Assembly: GCF_902167145.1 (NCBI RefSeq)
Contig: NC_050098.1
Span: 79,152,207-79,216,206 of the forward strand
Length of the DNA stretch: 64,000 nt
Direction: 5' to 3'
Origin: Zea mays
Lineage: Eukaryota; Streptophyta; Magnoliopsida; Poales; Poaceae
Shown: in pieces, positions 1 through 11,202 of the stretch
Position numbering within the stretch: the stretch's first letter is position 1
Layout of the letters: each line of letters starts with the position of its first letter
Position numbers and translations under genes: made by a program
The notes under the pieces: generated by a model
The model's input: the letters and a program-made list of their open reading frames with translations, nothing else
Database searches by the model: none
Told to the model about the DNA's origin: nothing

Positions 1-219
1 TTTTCGCTGTAGGCTCTGCATTCCCTTAGGAACGACTTTTGAGCTTCTCCCTGTTTCCTTTTCTTTTTACCTTTGCGTTTACATTTACATTTTTGGGGGA
101 TGTCATTCTCATAGAATTGAAATAAGGAAAATTACATATTGTGGCCCCATTAAAAACCTTTCTCCCCCTTTGGAAAGGAAAAGGGTGCCACAAAAAAGAA
201 TATAAAAAATTACATCAAA
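1..219 (-). other. 3' non-coding region of element T
   Basis: No reading frame of note. A purine-rich tract on the minus strand lies at about 164-190. It is not followed by the LTR start seen at 4834 (minus-strand TGTTGGGACC), so either the true polypurine tract lies further left or this is an internal tract. Long 3' non-coding regions after pol are common in Tat elements. Confidence 0.5.
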
Positions 220-2496
220 CTAAACATAATATCGCCGAAGCTCATCCGCATTCCACGATCTAGGAATGTCGTTGCCGTCCATATCCTTCAATCTGTAGGA
301 ACCGGGTCTTGACGAAGATACTACTAAAAAGGGGCCTTCCCACTTCAGCTGTAGTTTGCCTACTGTCTCAGGATTGGCTATTCTTTGAAGTACCAAGTGT
401 CCTGGTTCAATGTTCTTCAGCTTGACCTTTCTGTCACACCATTTTACTGTTTCAGCTTGATATTTATTGATGTTTTCCACAGCTTGAAGTCTGATCCCTT
501 CAATAGCATCTTTTTCTACAGAACAATCAGCTTCGTTTTCGCCCTCTGCCGAAGCTACTGTCCTTATTGATCCTGTTTTGGCCTCTTCTGGGGTTATTGC
601 TTCGTCACCAAACAATAGTTTAAAGGGTGTAAAGCCTGTTGATCTTGACATGGTTGTGTTATGTCTCCACACCACTTTGATTAACTCGTCTGGCCACTTT
701 CCCCTGGGCTGATTGAAGATTGACTTCATTATTCCTGTCATTATGATCCCATTGGCTCTTTCGACAAGTCCATTTGACTCTGGGTGTCGGACTGATGCAA
801 AATGGATCTTCGTGCCGATTTGATCACAAAATTCTCTGAAGGCTTCAGAATCAAACTGTGTCCCATTATCCACAGTGATAGCCTTCGGCACTCCGAAGCG
901 ACAAACAATGTTTTGCCAGAAAAACTTTTGAATAGTAAATGAAGTTATTGTGGCTAAGGGCTTCGCCTGAATCCATTTGGAAAAATATTCCACTGCCACC
1001 ACCACATATCTTAAGTTCCCCTGTGCTAGTGGTAATGGACCTAGAAAATCCAGGCCCCACCTTTGCAACGGCCAAGTGGGTTGTATTAATTGAGTTAAAG
1101 ACGAAGGTTGTTTTTTATCTCTTGCACATTTCTGACAACCTTCGCACTTTTGAACTAAATCCGGTGCATCCGAAGCTACCTTTGGCCAATAAAATCCTTG
1201 GCGAAAAACTTTCCCAAGCAAGGGCCTAGATCCAATGTGAGATCCACACAGACCTGCATGTATGTCCTTCATTAATTCTATACCTTCGGATCTGGATAAA
1301 CACTTGAGCAATGGGGAACATACCCCACGCTTGTATAGCTCCCCTTCTATTATGACATATGGTCGAGCTCTTGCTTCTATTCTCCTGTTATAAGCTTCGT
1401 CGTTTGAAAGAAAATTACCCTGGAGGAAAGAGATAATCTCAGTTCTCCAATCTTCACTATAAACAGGGGATATATTAAGGATTGCTCTTTCAAGAAGCTC
1501 GACCGAAGGTGCTTTTATTGTTTCAAAAAATACTTCCGAAGGTATAGGCAGCCCCTGGGCTGCTGACTTAGCCAATAGATCACCGTATTCATTTTCTCCA
1601 CGAGGAATATTTTTGACAGAGAAACCTTCGAAGGAAGCCTCAATCCTTCGGACTGTATCTAGATACTTTTCAAGCTTCGGGTCTCTTGCTTTGTAGCTCT
1701 TGTCAATATGACCAGAGATAACTTGAGAATCAGTTTTAAGAATGGCCCTTCTGATTCGCATTGCCTTTAATTTCCGAAGACCCAAGAGCAGAGCTTCATA
1801 CTCAGCGATGTTATTTGTGCAACTAAAATCAAGTCTTGCCGCATAACAAGTTTTCACTTTGGAAGGTGAAACCAACACAGAAGCCGCTCCTGCTCCGAAG
1901 GTTCCCCAAGACCCATCGCAAAACATTGTCCATGCTTCGGCATCTTTATTTGTTTCTTCCTTCTGAGCCCCTGACGTCCAGTCAGCAATAAAGTCTGCTA
2001 ATGCCTGGGACTGAATCGAAGATCTATGAACATAATCAATACAAAATTCATTGAGCTCTGCAGCCCATTTTCCAATCCTTCCAGTAGCTTCTCGGTTTCT
2101 CATAATATCCTTCAGAGGTTGTGAATAAGGAACAATTATGTTGTAAGCTTGAAAATAGTGCCGAAGCTTCCTGGAGGCCATCAAAACAGCATACAGTACC
2201 TTCTCCAATTCTGTATAATTTTTCTTTGATAAACTAAGAATCTCGGATACGAAATATATTGGGGCCTGCCTCTTAACTTGATCTTCAAGCTTCTCCTGGA
2301 CAAGTGCTGCACTTACCGCTGAGTGCGAAGCTGCCACATATAATAACAAAGGAGCCCCTGGCGTAGGTGGAGTTAATGTTGTTAGATCTATCAAATACTG
2401 CTTCAGCTCTTCAAAGGCCTTCTGCTGGATTGGTCCCCATTGAAAGACTTCGGCTGACTTCAACACTTCGAAGAATGGTAAGTTTCTCTCTGCTGA
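220..2496 (-). pseudogene. Element T pol, distal part: RNase H, second RNase H, integrase
   Basis: This is the C-terminal part of a gypsy polyprotein, about 750 residues, separated from the upstream pol segment only by a TGA at 2497-2499 in the same frame. Residues about 35-165 are the reverse-transcriptase-linked RNase H. Residues about 178-300 are a second RNase H-like domain (CDGSWG with Asp184, Glu212 and an Asp near 244), the extra domain known from Tat elements. An HHCC zinc-binding region follows at about 400-460, with CEGCQKC. The integrase core has Asp473 (GLDFLGP), Asp533 (TVDNGTQF) and Glu569 (SNGLVERAN), a normal D,D35E spacing. There is no chromodomain after it. The segment has no internal stop, so decay is recent or slight. 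The first listed methionine at 2466 is a GTG and is probably not a real start. Confidence 0.88.
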
Positions 2497-4173
2497 TCAG
2501 GATATGAATCTATTGAGAGATGCCAGCCTTCCTGTCAATCTTTGAGCCCCCTTTTTTGTACTTGGTGGCTCCATTCGAAGTATAGCTTCGATTTTACTTG
2601 GGTTGGCCTCAATTCCCTTTGTTGAAACTAGGCAACCAAGAAATTTCCCCTTCTTTACTCCGAAGACACATTTTTCTGGATTCAGCTTTAGACCAGCCTG
2701 TCTAAAAATAGCGAAGGTCTCCTGTAAATCAGCAATGTGGTTATCCTGCTTCGTGCTTTTTATAATGGTATCATCAACATAAGTTAGTACATTCCTGCCT
2801 ATCTGAGAATGGAGAACCTTTGCTGTCATTCTGCTGAAGCTTCCTCCAGCATTCTTAAGCCCCTCAGGCATCCGAAGGTAACAATATGTCCCACTAGGGG
2901 TTATGAAGCTGGTTTTCGGTTCATCCTCCTTCTTCATCCAGATTTGATGATAGCCTGAATAGCAATCCAGCAAACTCATAAGGTCTGATGAAGCTGCTGC
3001 ATCGACTAAAGAATCTATCCTTGGCAATGGAAACTCGTCCTTCGGACAGGCCTTATTGAGGTCAGTAAAATCAATACACATTCTCCATTTGCCATTGGCC
3101 TTCTTCACCATAACAGTGTTAGCCAACCATTCTGGGTATTTTACTTCTCTAATAACTCCGGCACTGAGGAGTCTTTTCACTTCATTCCGAGCACCTTCGG
3201 CCTTGTCATCAGACATCTTCCGAAGCCTCTGCTTCCTGGGTCTGAAGGATGGATCAACATTGAGCGAGTGCTCAATAACATCCCTGTTAACTCCGCAAAG
3301 ATCATTAGCTGACCAAGCAAAAACATCTTTATTGTTGAACAAAAACCTTAGCAAGGTTTTCTCCTGCTCTTCGGACAATTGAGATCCCAATAGCACCTTC
3401 TGCTCTGCTATATCCTCACATAAGAGCATGGGTTTCGGCTGATCAGCCGAAGCAGCTTTTTCCCTTCTGAACTTGTATTGCTCACAAGCTTCAGTTCCAT
3501 CTATATTATGGATTGCTTTTGAGTCTGTCCAATTTCCTTCGGCCCTTCTGGTAGCTTCTTGACTTCCATGAATAGCAATGGGCCCTTGGTCTGAAGGTAT
3601 CTTCTTGCAAAGATAAGCTGGATGCAGAATTGCTTCGAAGGCATTAAGAGTACCACGACCAATGATTGCATTGTAAGGGTATTCCATGTCAACAATATCA
3701 AACATGACTTGTTCAGTCCTTGTGTTGTTGATAAATCTGAAGGCCACTGACATTGAGATTTTGCCGAGTGCTACAATCTGCCTTCCTCTGAAGCCGCAAA
3801 GGGGATGTGTGGCATCAAGAATTTTATCTTCGGGCTCTTGCATCTGTCTGAAGGCTTTAGCAAATATGATATCAGCTGCACTGCTTGTATCAACCAAAAC
3901 ATTGTGGACCAGAAATCCTTTGATAACACAAGAGATAACCATAGCATCGTTGTGTGGGTAATCCTTGAGTTGAAGGTCCTCTTGGGAGAAGGTAATATGA
4001 ATGTGAGACCATCTTGACTTGATGAAGGGTCCTTGCACCCCGACATGCTGTACCCTTCTCTGTGCCTCCTTCTTCTGCTTCTTGTTGGATGGCTCTGAAC
4101 ATGAACCGCCTGTTATCGGGAGTACCAGCTTCGGAGCTGAAGCAGCTCCAGCTTGATTGTTGAACGAAGCCAT
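2497..4173 (-). pseudogene. Element T pol, proximal part: protease and reverse transcriptase (gag missing)
   Basis: A 558-codon frame. Residues about 85-180 are a retroviral-type aspartic protease whose active-site triad reads Asp95-Thr96-Ser97 instead of the usual Asp-Thr-Gly. A single G-to-A change would do this and probably inactivates the enzyme. Residues about 335-520 are reverse transcriptase with an intact YVDD box at 465-468. The frame ends at a TGA (2497-2499) and continues in phase on the other side, so this is a nonsense mutation and not a domain boundary. The ATG at 4173 lies only 28 bp after the primer binding site. A Tat element normally has a leader and a gag of several hundred residues there, and no zinc knuckle is present. 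An internal deletion of gag is the simplest reading. Confidence 0.87.
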
Positions 4174-4200
4174 CAGCTCAAAAACGTGGAAGTGAGTTCA

Positions 4201-4216
4201 CCGGAGGTGGGCGCCA
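4201..4216 (-). other. Primer binding site of element T
   Basis: On the minus strand, one base after the LTR end CA (4218), the sequence TGGCGCCCACCTCCGG begins. TGG pairs with the CCA end of a tRNA. It is not the initiator-Met type used by elements A, B2, C, D and E. I cannot assign the tRNA. Confidence 0.75.
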
Positions 4217-4217
4217 A

Positions 4218-4834
4218 TGTTGGGGACTTGTTCTCAAATGCTATGAATTAAGAACAAGGCGACATAAAATGTTAAATGTTAATGCCCTTCGTCCGCTGAA
4301 GCATTATTTCCTTGAGGATTTAATGAACTTCGGACGAAGGTTAAAAACGGTACAATTACGAAGGTTGAATCTTCGTAATTGAACTTTCAAAGATTATATA
4401 AAACAATGCGAGATATGAAGCATTACAAACAAGTAAATTATAAATGAACAACATCATTTTCATATTATATAAACTTGATGTATTCAAATATTAGATACAT
4501 TTATACCTCTGCCTTGGCAAAGAATAATTTCCGAGTGATGCGATTGCGATTACAGGAATGCGTGAACAGTAAAGGAATACTGTTCACTATTTATAGGCAC
4601 AGGACACAGCCTGTGAGGAATTACAATCATGCCCCTCATAAAAGTTTACAACATTGACTCAGACCTTTATGGACTAAAAGGTCATTCTATCTTTAAGTCG
4701 GTTCGACCCTTCATCTTCGGATATGTTGTAATACCGAAGCTTCATGAATGGTACCTTTGGCGTCACGTACGAGCAGCTTCAGCCGAAGCTGTCTCTTTCT
4801 GCAGGACCTTCGGCGACGAAGCATGGTCCCAACA
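4218..4834 (-). repeat. 5' LTR of element T (617 bp)
   Basis: On the minus strand the LTR runs from TGTTGGGACC (4834) to GTCCCCAACA (4218), giving short inverted termini TGTTGGG...CCCAACA. It is rich in the hexamers CTTCGG and CCGAAG. A TATAAATA box lies at 4588-4595 with a perfect inverted repeat just downstream. The other LTR is outside the window, so the ends are set by the termini, the primer binding site and the break against element A. Confidence 0.85.
4588..4595 (-). promoter_or_regulatory. TATA box of the element T LTR
   Basis: Minus-strand TATAAATA, about 240 bp into the 617-bp LTR, where the U3/R boundary is expected. The inverted repeat GTGAACAGT/ACTGTTCAC (4562-4587) begins one base downstream. 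Confidence 0.6.
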
Positions 4835-6339
4835 AAGACTTTAGATAATAAATCCTTATTATCTTTGCACTCTCATTAGCATTACATGACATTCATTCTT
4901 ATATCTATCTATATGGTTATATTTAGAAAACGAAGAAGAAGTCGAAGTGACCGAAGAGAAGACACCACCACCTTCGGAATCCTAGGCAGGAAATTGTTTC
5001 TACTTTGATATCTGCGGATCCGAGCCTGACTCACCTATCAACGAAGGCAAGCCCCGGTGCATTTGCCACCTCCTTGTGTTTTAAAAATCTTTCTCACTTG
5101 CTTGATGCATTAGGTGATAGGAGTTGATTGCTAAAACAATTCCTGCATTACCTTCCTTGAATTTGATTACCTTCCTTGATCACCCATTTTACAAAAGATT
5201 TTTTATGCTTAGCTTTGCTCTAGAAAGACAAAATGTTTTGTTTTTTTACAAAAGATGATATGGCAAAAGTGGGTGGGATGTTTTCGAAAATAAAACTTGA
5301 TGGTGGATCCATCACGGCCGAGATGGGTTCAACATCGGAAAAGATGTACCTCTGCCAGAGTAGCGTGGATGGGTTCAACATCGGAATGGGCGTGGAGCGG
5401 TGGCGAGAGTAGCGTGTACCCTCCATAGCAAGAGGCTGGACGGTGGTATATCTGTGCTCTCGGTTCGCGTGAACCTGATCTGGTCTTAAGAAGCCCGGTG
5501 GCCGGTTGACATATGCAAGGGTTAAGTGCTACATATGTCGTGTGATTGGAGATCCTCAGCTGAGTATAATCGATTCGGATCATCGTACCTTCGCGGTTAT
5601 GAAGACTTGGTCAGTGACTTATACGTAGAAATCCAGTAAAGATGATGGGTTTGTTAAGAAATTGGCTAGTGCAGGTCAAGTGATTGAACTAGGGTAGAAA
5701 GAACTCTAGTTACAGGTAATTTTACTTAACTTGACAAATAAAACTGGATTTTTAAGGATCCACTTTTAGTAAGCATTTCTGCAAAACAGAGTCTTTGATT
5801 ATTGAGAAGCCTTACCTTGACTCCCTTAACCAGCATACCCTTGAGAGTCTTTTCTTTAGTCGGGTAAGACTTGCTGAGTAATTCCATACTCAGGGTTTTA
5901 TTCCCCGTTGTTTTTAGGTGAGGAAGCGACAAACTTTTGTTGCTTCTGTTCTAAGGTGGTACCAAAGGAAGAACGCAAGGAATGAAGTGCGGGAGGAAAG
6001 GATCCTCCATTAGAACTTTTGTGTAAAAACTTATCGGGAGGAGTTTTTGCCTCCCTGGGTATGTAATAATATTACTCTGCACTCCTAGGATATAATCTGG
6101 TCTGTACATATTCAACTTTATCTTACTTTAAAATAAAGGTAAGTTTATGTAATTGCTTCCGCATTCTCGTAACTCCGATGCTTGTAATGTCTGCGTGACG
6201 GGTGAAACGCTCTTGGGAAAGGTAAGAAAAGCAGATACCGAACTTGTCAAGTGATTCAGGGGCACCTACAGGGTTGTCTGAGGTCCGTTGGACAAGGACA
6301 ACTGTAGGTGGGCCTAATTACTTGGGAGGTTCTGTCACA
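4835..6339 (+). repeat. 5' LTR of element A, right-hand 1.5 kb
   Basis: Aligns with 23845-25529 of the 3' LTR and ends in the same TTCTGTCACA. Relative to the 3' LTR it lacks about 200 bp (around 24365-24572). In their place are 30 bases at 5357-5386 copied from both flanks. The left part is cut off by element T. No ORF here is credible. Confidence 0.9.
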
Positions 6340-6341
6340 GC

Positions 6342-6353
6342 TGGTATCGGAGC
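6342..6353 (+). other. Primer binding site of element A
   Basis: TGGTATCGGAGC begins two bases after the LTR end CA (6339). It matches the initiator-Met tRNA 3' end (TGGTATCAGAGC) with one change. The stretch from here to 6577 is leader with no ORF. Confidence 0.85.
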
Positions 6354-6577
6354 GAAGCCCTTCTCTGCAGATATTATGAGGCATCTTCAAAAGGATTTTC
6401 TAAAGACTTACCTAGAAAATCTCTTCCCTTCTTACCTAAGTATTCTGAAGAGTTTATCTTAAAGACTAGGTAGTAAGAGTGCTACATATAGAAGGTGTGA
6501 ATCAACTAAGGTTGATTCTGTAATTATACACGCATCATGCTAAGAACTATACTAATCAAACTTTCCCCCTTAGAAAA

Positions 6578-7162
6578 ATGTCGCCGCGCACGAGGAGAAC
6601 TGTGCGCAAACATACTGGACTGATTGGTGTGCCATGTCACCAGCTGGCCCCAAGACATGATAATAGTAGTAGTGGAAGCAACGATCCGATAGGGGATCTC
6701 GAAGTAGAAGTAAGTCGGCTCCAAGCGGAACTCCGCCACAGGACGGATATATGGGTCACAGATGGCGACCGAATAAATGAATTGAGAAGAGACGTTCGCC
6801 ACCTACGAGATCAGCTCGCGGACCGAGATTTGGCACTCGACTGGGTAGTTCAATCTTGTTCGCTTGCCTGGGACAAGGAGGAAACAGCTCAAGCTCGAGT
6901 AGCAGAGCTCAACTTGGCCGTTGATAACCTGCGGACATATTGCAATACCTTACATGAAGAAGTTCATGTATTATATTCGCAACTGCACCCCAGTGAACCT
7001 GCGGATCCTGTCGAGTCGGAAGCCGGACCCTCGCATGTTGCGGGAGAAGCGCTTGGTGGTGAGTTGGACCTTTTCAGGCCCCCTCCTTCTATGAGGCTGG
7101 TCGATGAATGGTCTCCCACACCCGACGACGAGGCTGCCAAGAGCAATCGGAAGAAGGAATAG
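6578..7162 (+). CDS. Element A ORF upstream of gag: coiled-coil protein of unknown function
   Basis: An intact 194-codon ORF with an ATG 225 bp after the primer binding site, ending about 210 bp before gag. I do not recognise it as gag: there is no zinc knuckle and no capsid-like pattern. The N-terminus is basic (MSPRTRRTVRKHTG). Residues about 45-130 are charged, with leucine heptads (for example LEVEVSRLQAEL and INELRRDVRHLRDQL), so a coiled coil is likely. The C-terminus is acidic and proline-rich and ends in a basic NRKKE. It has no stops although gag-pol of the same element has five, which may be chance. Element B2 has a longer, different coiled-coil ORF at the same place. A nucleic-acid or particle-associated role would be speculation. 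Confidence 0.6.
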   Translation: MSPRTRRTVRKHTGLIGVPCHQLAPRHDNSSSGSNDPIGDLEVEVSRLQAELRHRTDIWVTDGDRINELRRDVRHLRDQLADRDLALDWVVQSCSLAWDKEETAQARVAELNLAVDNLRTYCNTLHEEVHVLYSQLHPSEPADPVESEAGPSHVAGEALGGELDLFRPPPSMRLVDEWSPTPDDEAAKSNRKKE

Positions 7163-7190
7163 TGGTGTAGTAGTAGAAATAGAAGTAGTG

Positions 7191-7270
7191 TAATGTATAA
7201 TAGGTTGTATTATTGTATAATAGGTAGTGCTATTGTATAATAGGTAGTGCTATTGTATAATAGGTAATGT
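7191..7270 (+). repeat. Four tandem copies of a 20-bp unit
   Basis: The unit TATTGTATAATAGGTAGTGC is present at 7211-7230 and 7231-7250. Diverged copies lie at 7191-7210 and 7251-7270. They lie between the upstream ORF and gag of element A. Confidence 0.9.
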
Positions 7271-7374
7271 ATCCTGTTGTAAAAATCCGAATCTGTAACA
7301 TTACTCTTTTTGGTAATGTAAAATGGATGGTTTTCTTTGGCATGTCATATTGTTTCCAAATGTTGTTGCCACAG

Positions 7375-8391
7375 ATGCCTTCCAGGACTCGCGCATAGGA
7401 CGGAGCTAGTACCTCCCGTGGGAGGGAGGCCACGCCGAATCCACCTCCAGTCCCTCCCACACTTGCCAAGGCTATCGCCGCCTTGGTAAACGCTACCGCG
7501 GATAATACCCATTTTCTGAGAGAGATGGCGGGTCAGCAGTTCCAACAACAAGGCGGGCGAGGTTATCAACAGGGCCCCCATGAAACCTCTTACTTGGACT
7601 TCTCCGAGACACGCCCACCGTTGTTCGTTAAGGCAGAAGACCCCTTAGAAGCGGACGAATGGGTCCGCGTCATCGAGCAGAAATTTGGGCTTATTCGGTG
7701 TTCCGAAATCCAGAAGCCCCTATTTGCGGCACAGCAATTGCGTGGACCTGCCAGCACCTGGTGGGGAAATTTTGTTGCCGTACAACCGGTTGATCATCAA
7801 ATAACCTGGGATGAGTTCAAGTTAGCCTTCAGAGAACATTATGTGCCTGAGGGAGTCCTCCACCTGGATCAGGAGGAATTTATGAAGCTGAAGCAAGGAG
7901 GGGATACTGTTAATCAGTATCTCAATAAATTCAATCATTTATCCCAGTACGCAATCGATCAAGTTAACACAAATTTGAAAAAGAAGAATTGTTTTATGAG
8001 AGGTTTAAATGATCGATTGCAAAGAAAGATGGCAACCTGCATAGATCTTACTTATGGAAGAGCTGTCAGTACAGCATTGGCAGTAGAAGCAAAGTATGCA
8101 GGCGCCAGAAAATCCAAGGGTTTTGGAGGTGACAGGCCTAGTCAGGGCCCGGTGAAAAGGCAACGGTTTGTTATCCGGCCTTCCAACCAAAATCGCTCTT
8201 TCTCTCGTCCACCCTCCTTCCCTTTTAAGCAACCAGTATTTATTCATCCCAATAATGCCCCCACTGCATCAAATCAGCTGGGTGCCCCAGGCACCCGATT
8301 CCCTGCCTTTCCCAGTTCATCAACGGGATGCTTCAATTGTGGGAAGTCTAGGCATTTTATCAAAGATTCCCCTTATCCAAAGCCGAACTAG
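7375..8391 (+). pseudogene. Element A gag
   Basis: The frame opens at ATG 7375 (MPSRTRA), hits TAG at 7396-7398, then stays open to TAG 8389-8391. The capsid part includes the gypsy gag pattern around WVRVIEQKF and WWGNFVAVQP. A CCHC-type zinc knuckle near the end reads CFNCGKSRHFIKDS: the last cysteine is replaced by serine. The second stop falls between the knuckle and the protease, and the same frame continues into pol, so the element had a single gag-pol frame. Both TAGs are compatible with CAG-to-TAG changes. The protein packages element RNA in virus-like particles; this copy could not make it whole. Confidence 0.85.
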
Positions 8392-10578
8392 TCAAACAAT
8401 CCACAAGGATCTGGGAATTCATCTCAAGCCAAGGGAAATACTATGGGCAAAAATACAAAGACGATGGGACGCATATATTATACGCAAGTGGCCACTACAC
8501 CAGACGGTGAGCCGGTAATGATGGGTACGTTCCTTGTGGCCAATCATCCCGCAGTTATTCTCTTTGATTCTGGTGCTTCACATACATTCATCAGCAAGAA
8601 ATTTGTGGAGCAACATTGCATTTCATGCCATGAATCAAAAGAAGGGTTTAAAATTCACTCACCTGGGGGACAAATATTTACTAGAGAAGTGGCCTATCAA
8701 GTGCCCGTAACATTGGCTGGACAGGACTTTCCTACTAATATGATTGTTTTGAAAGGCCAAGACATAGATGTCATTTTGGGCATGAATTGGTTGGCCTGAC
8801 ACAAAGCAACCCTCAACACTGATCAGAGAATTATCAGGTTGAGTCATAACCAAGAAGAAATTCTTTTGCTTATCCCCATTCCAGCCAAAGCTACTGGCAG
8901 AGTTTATGAAGCCATTATATCGGAGATCAAGGATATTCTGGTAGTATGCGAGTTTCCCGATGTCTTTCCAGAGGATTTGCCTGGATTGCCACCTGAAAGG
9001 GAGGTAGAGTTTGTAATTGAGTTGAAGCCCGGTACGGCTCCCGTATCTAGAAGATCGTACCGAATGTCTCCAAATGAGTTGGCAGAACTGAAGATTCAAT
9101 TACAAGATATACTTGAGAAAGGATTAATCCGGCCAAGCTCGTCGCCATGGGGTTGTCCAGCCATATTCGTCAAGAAGAAGGATCAAACTTTACGGATGTG
9201 TGTGGATTATCGACCCCTGAATGAGGTCACTATCAAAAACAAGTACCCTCTTCCACGGATTGACATTCTATTTGATCAACTGACTGGAGCGAGGGTATTC
9301 TCCAAGATTGATCTCAGATCGGGCTATCACCAGATCCATATTCGGCCCGAAGATATACCAAAGACCGCATTCACTACGCGGTATGGATTATTTGAATACC
9401 TGGTAATGTATTTCGGATTGACAAATGCTCCTGCCCACTTCACGTATTTGATGAACTCGGTATTCATGCCCGAGTTGGACAAGTTTGTGGTGGTCTTCAT
9501 AGACGATATTTTAATATATTCCAAGGATGAAGAGGAGCATGCCCAACACTTACGGATCGTGTTAACGCACTTGAAAGAACATCCGTTATATGCCAAGTTC
9601 AGTAAATGCACATTTTGGCTGGAGGAAATTCAATTTCTGGGACATGTACTGTCTGCCAGGGGGATTGCGGTAGATCCCAGCAAAGTCAAGGACATTTTGG
9701 AGTGGAAACCCCCGACCACTGTTCATCAAGTCTGAAGTTTCCTTGGACTGGCTGGATATTACCGCCGATTTATACCAGATTTTTCTAAGCTTGTGAAGCC
9801 AATCACAAGTTTATTGAAGAATGATATTAAATTCAACTGGTCTTCAAAGTGTAATGAAGCTTTTGAACAATTGAAGATATTATTAACCACTGCTCCGGTA
9901 TTGGCTCAACCGGATATTAATAAGCCCTTTGATGTGTATTGTGACGCATCAGGCAGTGGACTCGGCTGTGTGCTAATGCAAGAAGGCCGAGTAATTGCAT
10001 ATGCTTCAAGGCAGTTGCGCCGACATGAGGAACATTATCCAACTCATGATCTGGAGCTAACTGCGGTGGTTCATGCCCTAAAGATCTGGCGTCATTATCT
10101 GCTGGGTAATGTCTGTCATATTTATACAGACCATAAAAGCTTGAAGTATATCTTCACCCAGTCAGAATTGAATATGGGACAAAGGCGATGGATCGAGCTG
10201 ATCAAGGATTATGAATTAGAAATCCATTATCACCCAGGCAAAGCAAATGTAGTGGCAGATGCACTCAGTCGCAAGGCTTCCTGCCATTGTCTAACAGTGA
10301 GGACTTCTGACATTACATTATGCCAGGAGATGGAGAAATTAAACATGTGAATGATTCAGCATGGGACTTCAAATCATTTGAAGTTGGAGTCAGTCATCCT
10401 ACAAAGGATAATTGACGCACAGAAAGATGATGAGGGTATGAAACACATACGTGAGAAGATAAGGGCTGAAACAGCCAAATGTTTCAAAGAAGACTATCAA
10501 GGTGTGGTATGGTTCAACAACCGCATAGTGGTGCCAAAGAATGAAGAGCTCCACCACCAAATTTTAGATGAAGCATAT
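8392..10578 (+). pseudogene. Element A pol, first part: protease, reverse transcriptase, RNase H
   Basis: In frame with gag. Protease at about 8500-8800 has an intact Asp-Ser-Gly (LFDSGASH). Reverse transcriptase at about 9000-9650 has the catalytic pair in FIDDILIY (Asp codons 9502-9507), while the usual MPFG motif reads MYFG. RNase H spans about 9900-10270 ([23 protein letters not shown]). TGA stops break the frame at 8797-8799, 9733-9735 and 10348-10350, each explicable as CGA to TGA. Element D interrupts the gene at 10578, just before the integrase zinc-binding region, and the gene resumes at 20080. Confidence 0.88.
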
Positions 10579-11142
10579 TGATAGTTGCCTAGAGGGGGGG
10601 TGAATAGGGCGAAACTGAAATTTACAAATATAAACACAACTACAAGCCGGGTTAGCGTTAGAAATAAGAACGAGTCCGAGAGAGGGCGTGAAAACAAATC
10701 GCAAGCGAATAATGAAGTGAGACACGTGGATTTGTTTTACCGAGGTTCGGTTCTCTCAAACCTACTCCCCGTTGAGGAGGCCACAAAGGCCGGGTCTCTT
10801 TCAACCCTTCCCTCTCTCAAACGGTCCCTTGGACCGAGTGAGCTTCTCTTCTCAAATCACTTGAGAATCAAACTTCCCGCAAGGGCCACCACACAATTGG
10901 TGCCTCTTGCCTCAATTACAAGTGAGTGTTTGATCACAAGAAAGAATGCGAAAGAAAAAGAAGCGATCCAAGTGCAAGAGCTCAAATGAACACTACAAAT
11001 CACTCTCTCTAGTCACTAAGGCTTTGTGTGGAGTTGGGAGAGGATTTGATCTCTTTTGGTGTGCTTTGCAATGAATGCTAGCTCTTGTAAAGTGGTTGGA
11101 AGCTGGAAAACTTGGATACCATGAATGGTGGGGTGGTTGGGG

Positions 11143-11150
11143 TATTTATA
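11143..11150 (-). promoter_or_regulatory. TATA box of the element D 3' LTR
   Basis: Minus-strand TATAAATA within GGGGCTATAAATACCCC, a near-symmetrical context. It lies about 50 bp downstream (in element sense) of the nearest palindrome cluster. The same box is in the 5' LTR at about 19328-19335. Confidence 0.7.
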
Positions 11151-11202
11151 GCCCCAACCACCAAACATGACCGTTGGTGGAGGCTGTCTGTCGTATGGTG
11201 CA

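Larger units (their letters stand above)
1..4834 (-). mobile_element. Element T: Tat-lineage Ty3/gypsy retrotransposon, left end outside window
   Basis: The element reads right to left: 5' LTR (4218-4834), primer binding site, protease and reverse transcriptase, RNase H domains and integrase, then 3' non-coding sequence that leaves the window. Two RNase H-like domains and no chromodomain place it in the Tat lineage. The roughly 617-bp LTR recalls Grande, but that name is a guess. The gag region is missing, and the pol frame has one in-frame stop. T is inserted in the 5' LTR of element A: the bases after 4834 continue a sequence that is uninterrupted around 23850 in the 3' LTR of A. AAGAC (4835-4839) is the likely right target duplication; the left copy is not visible. 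Confidence 0.85.
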
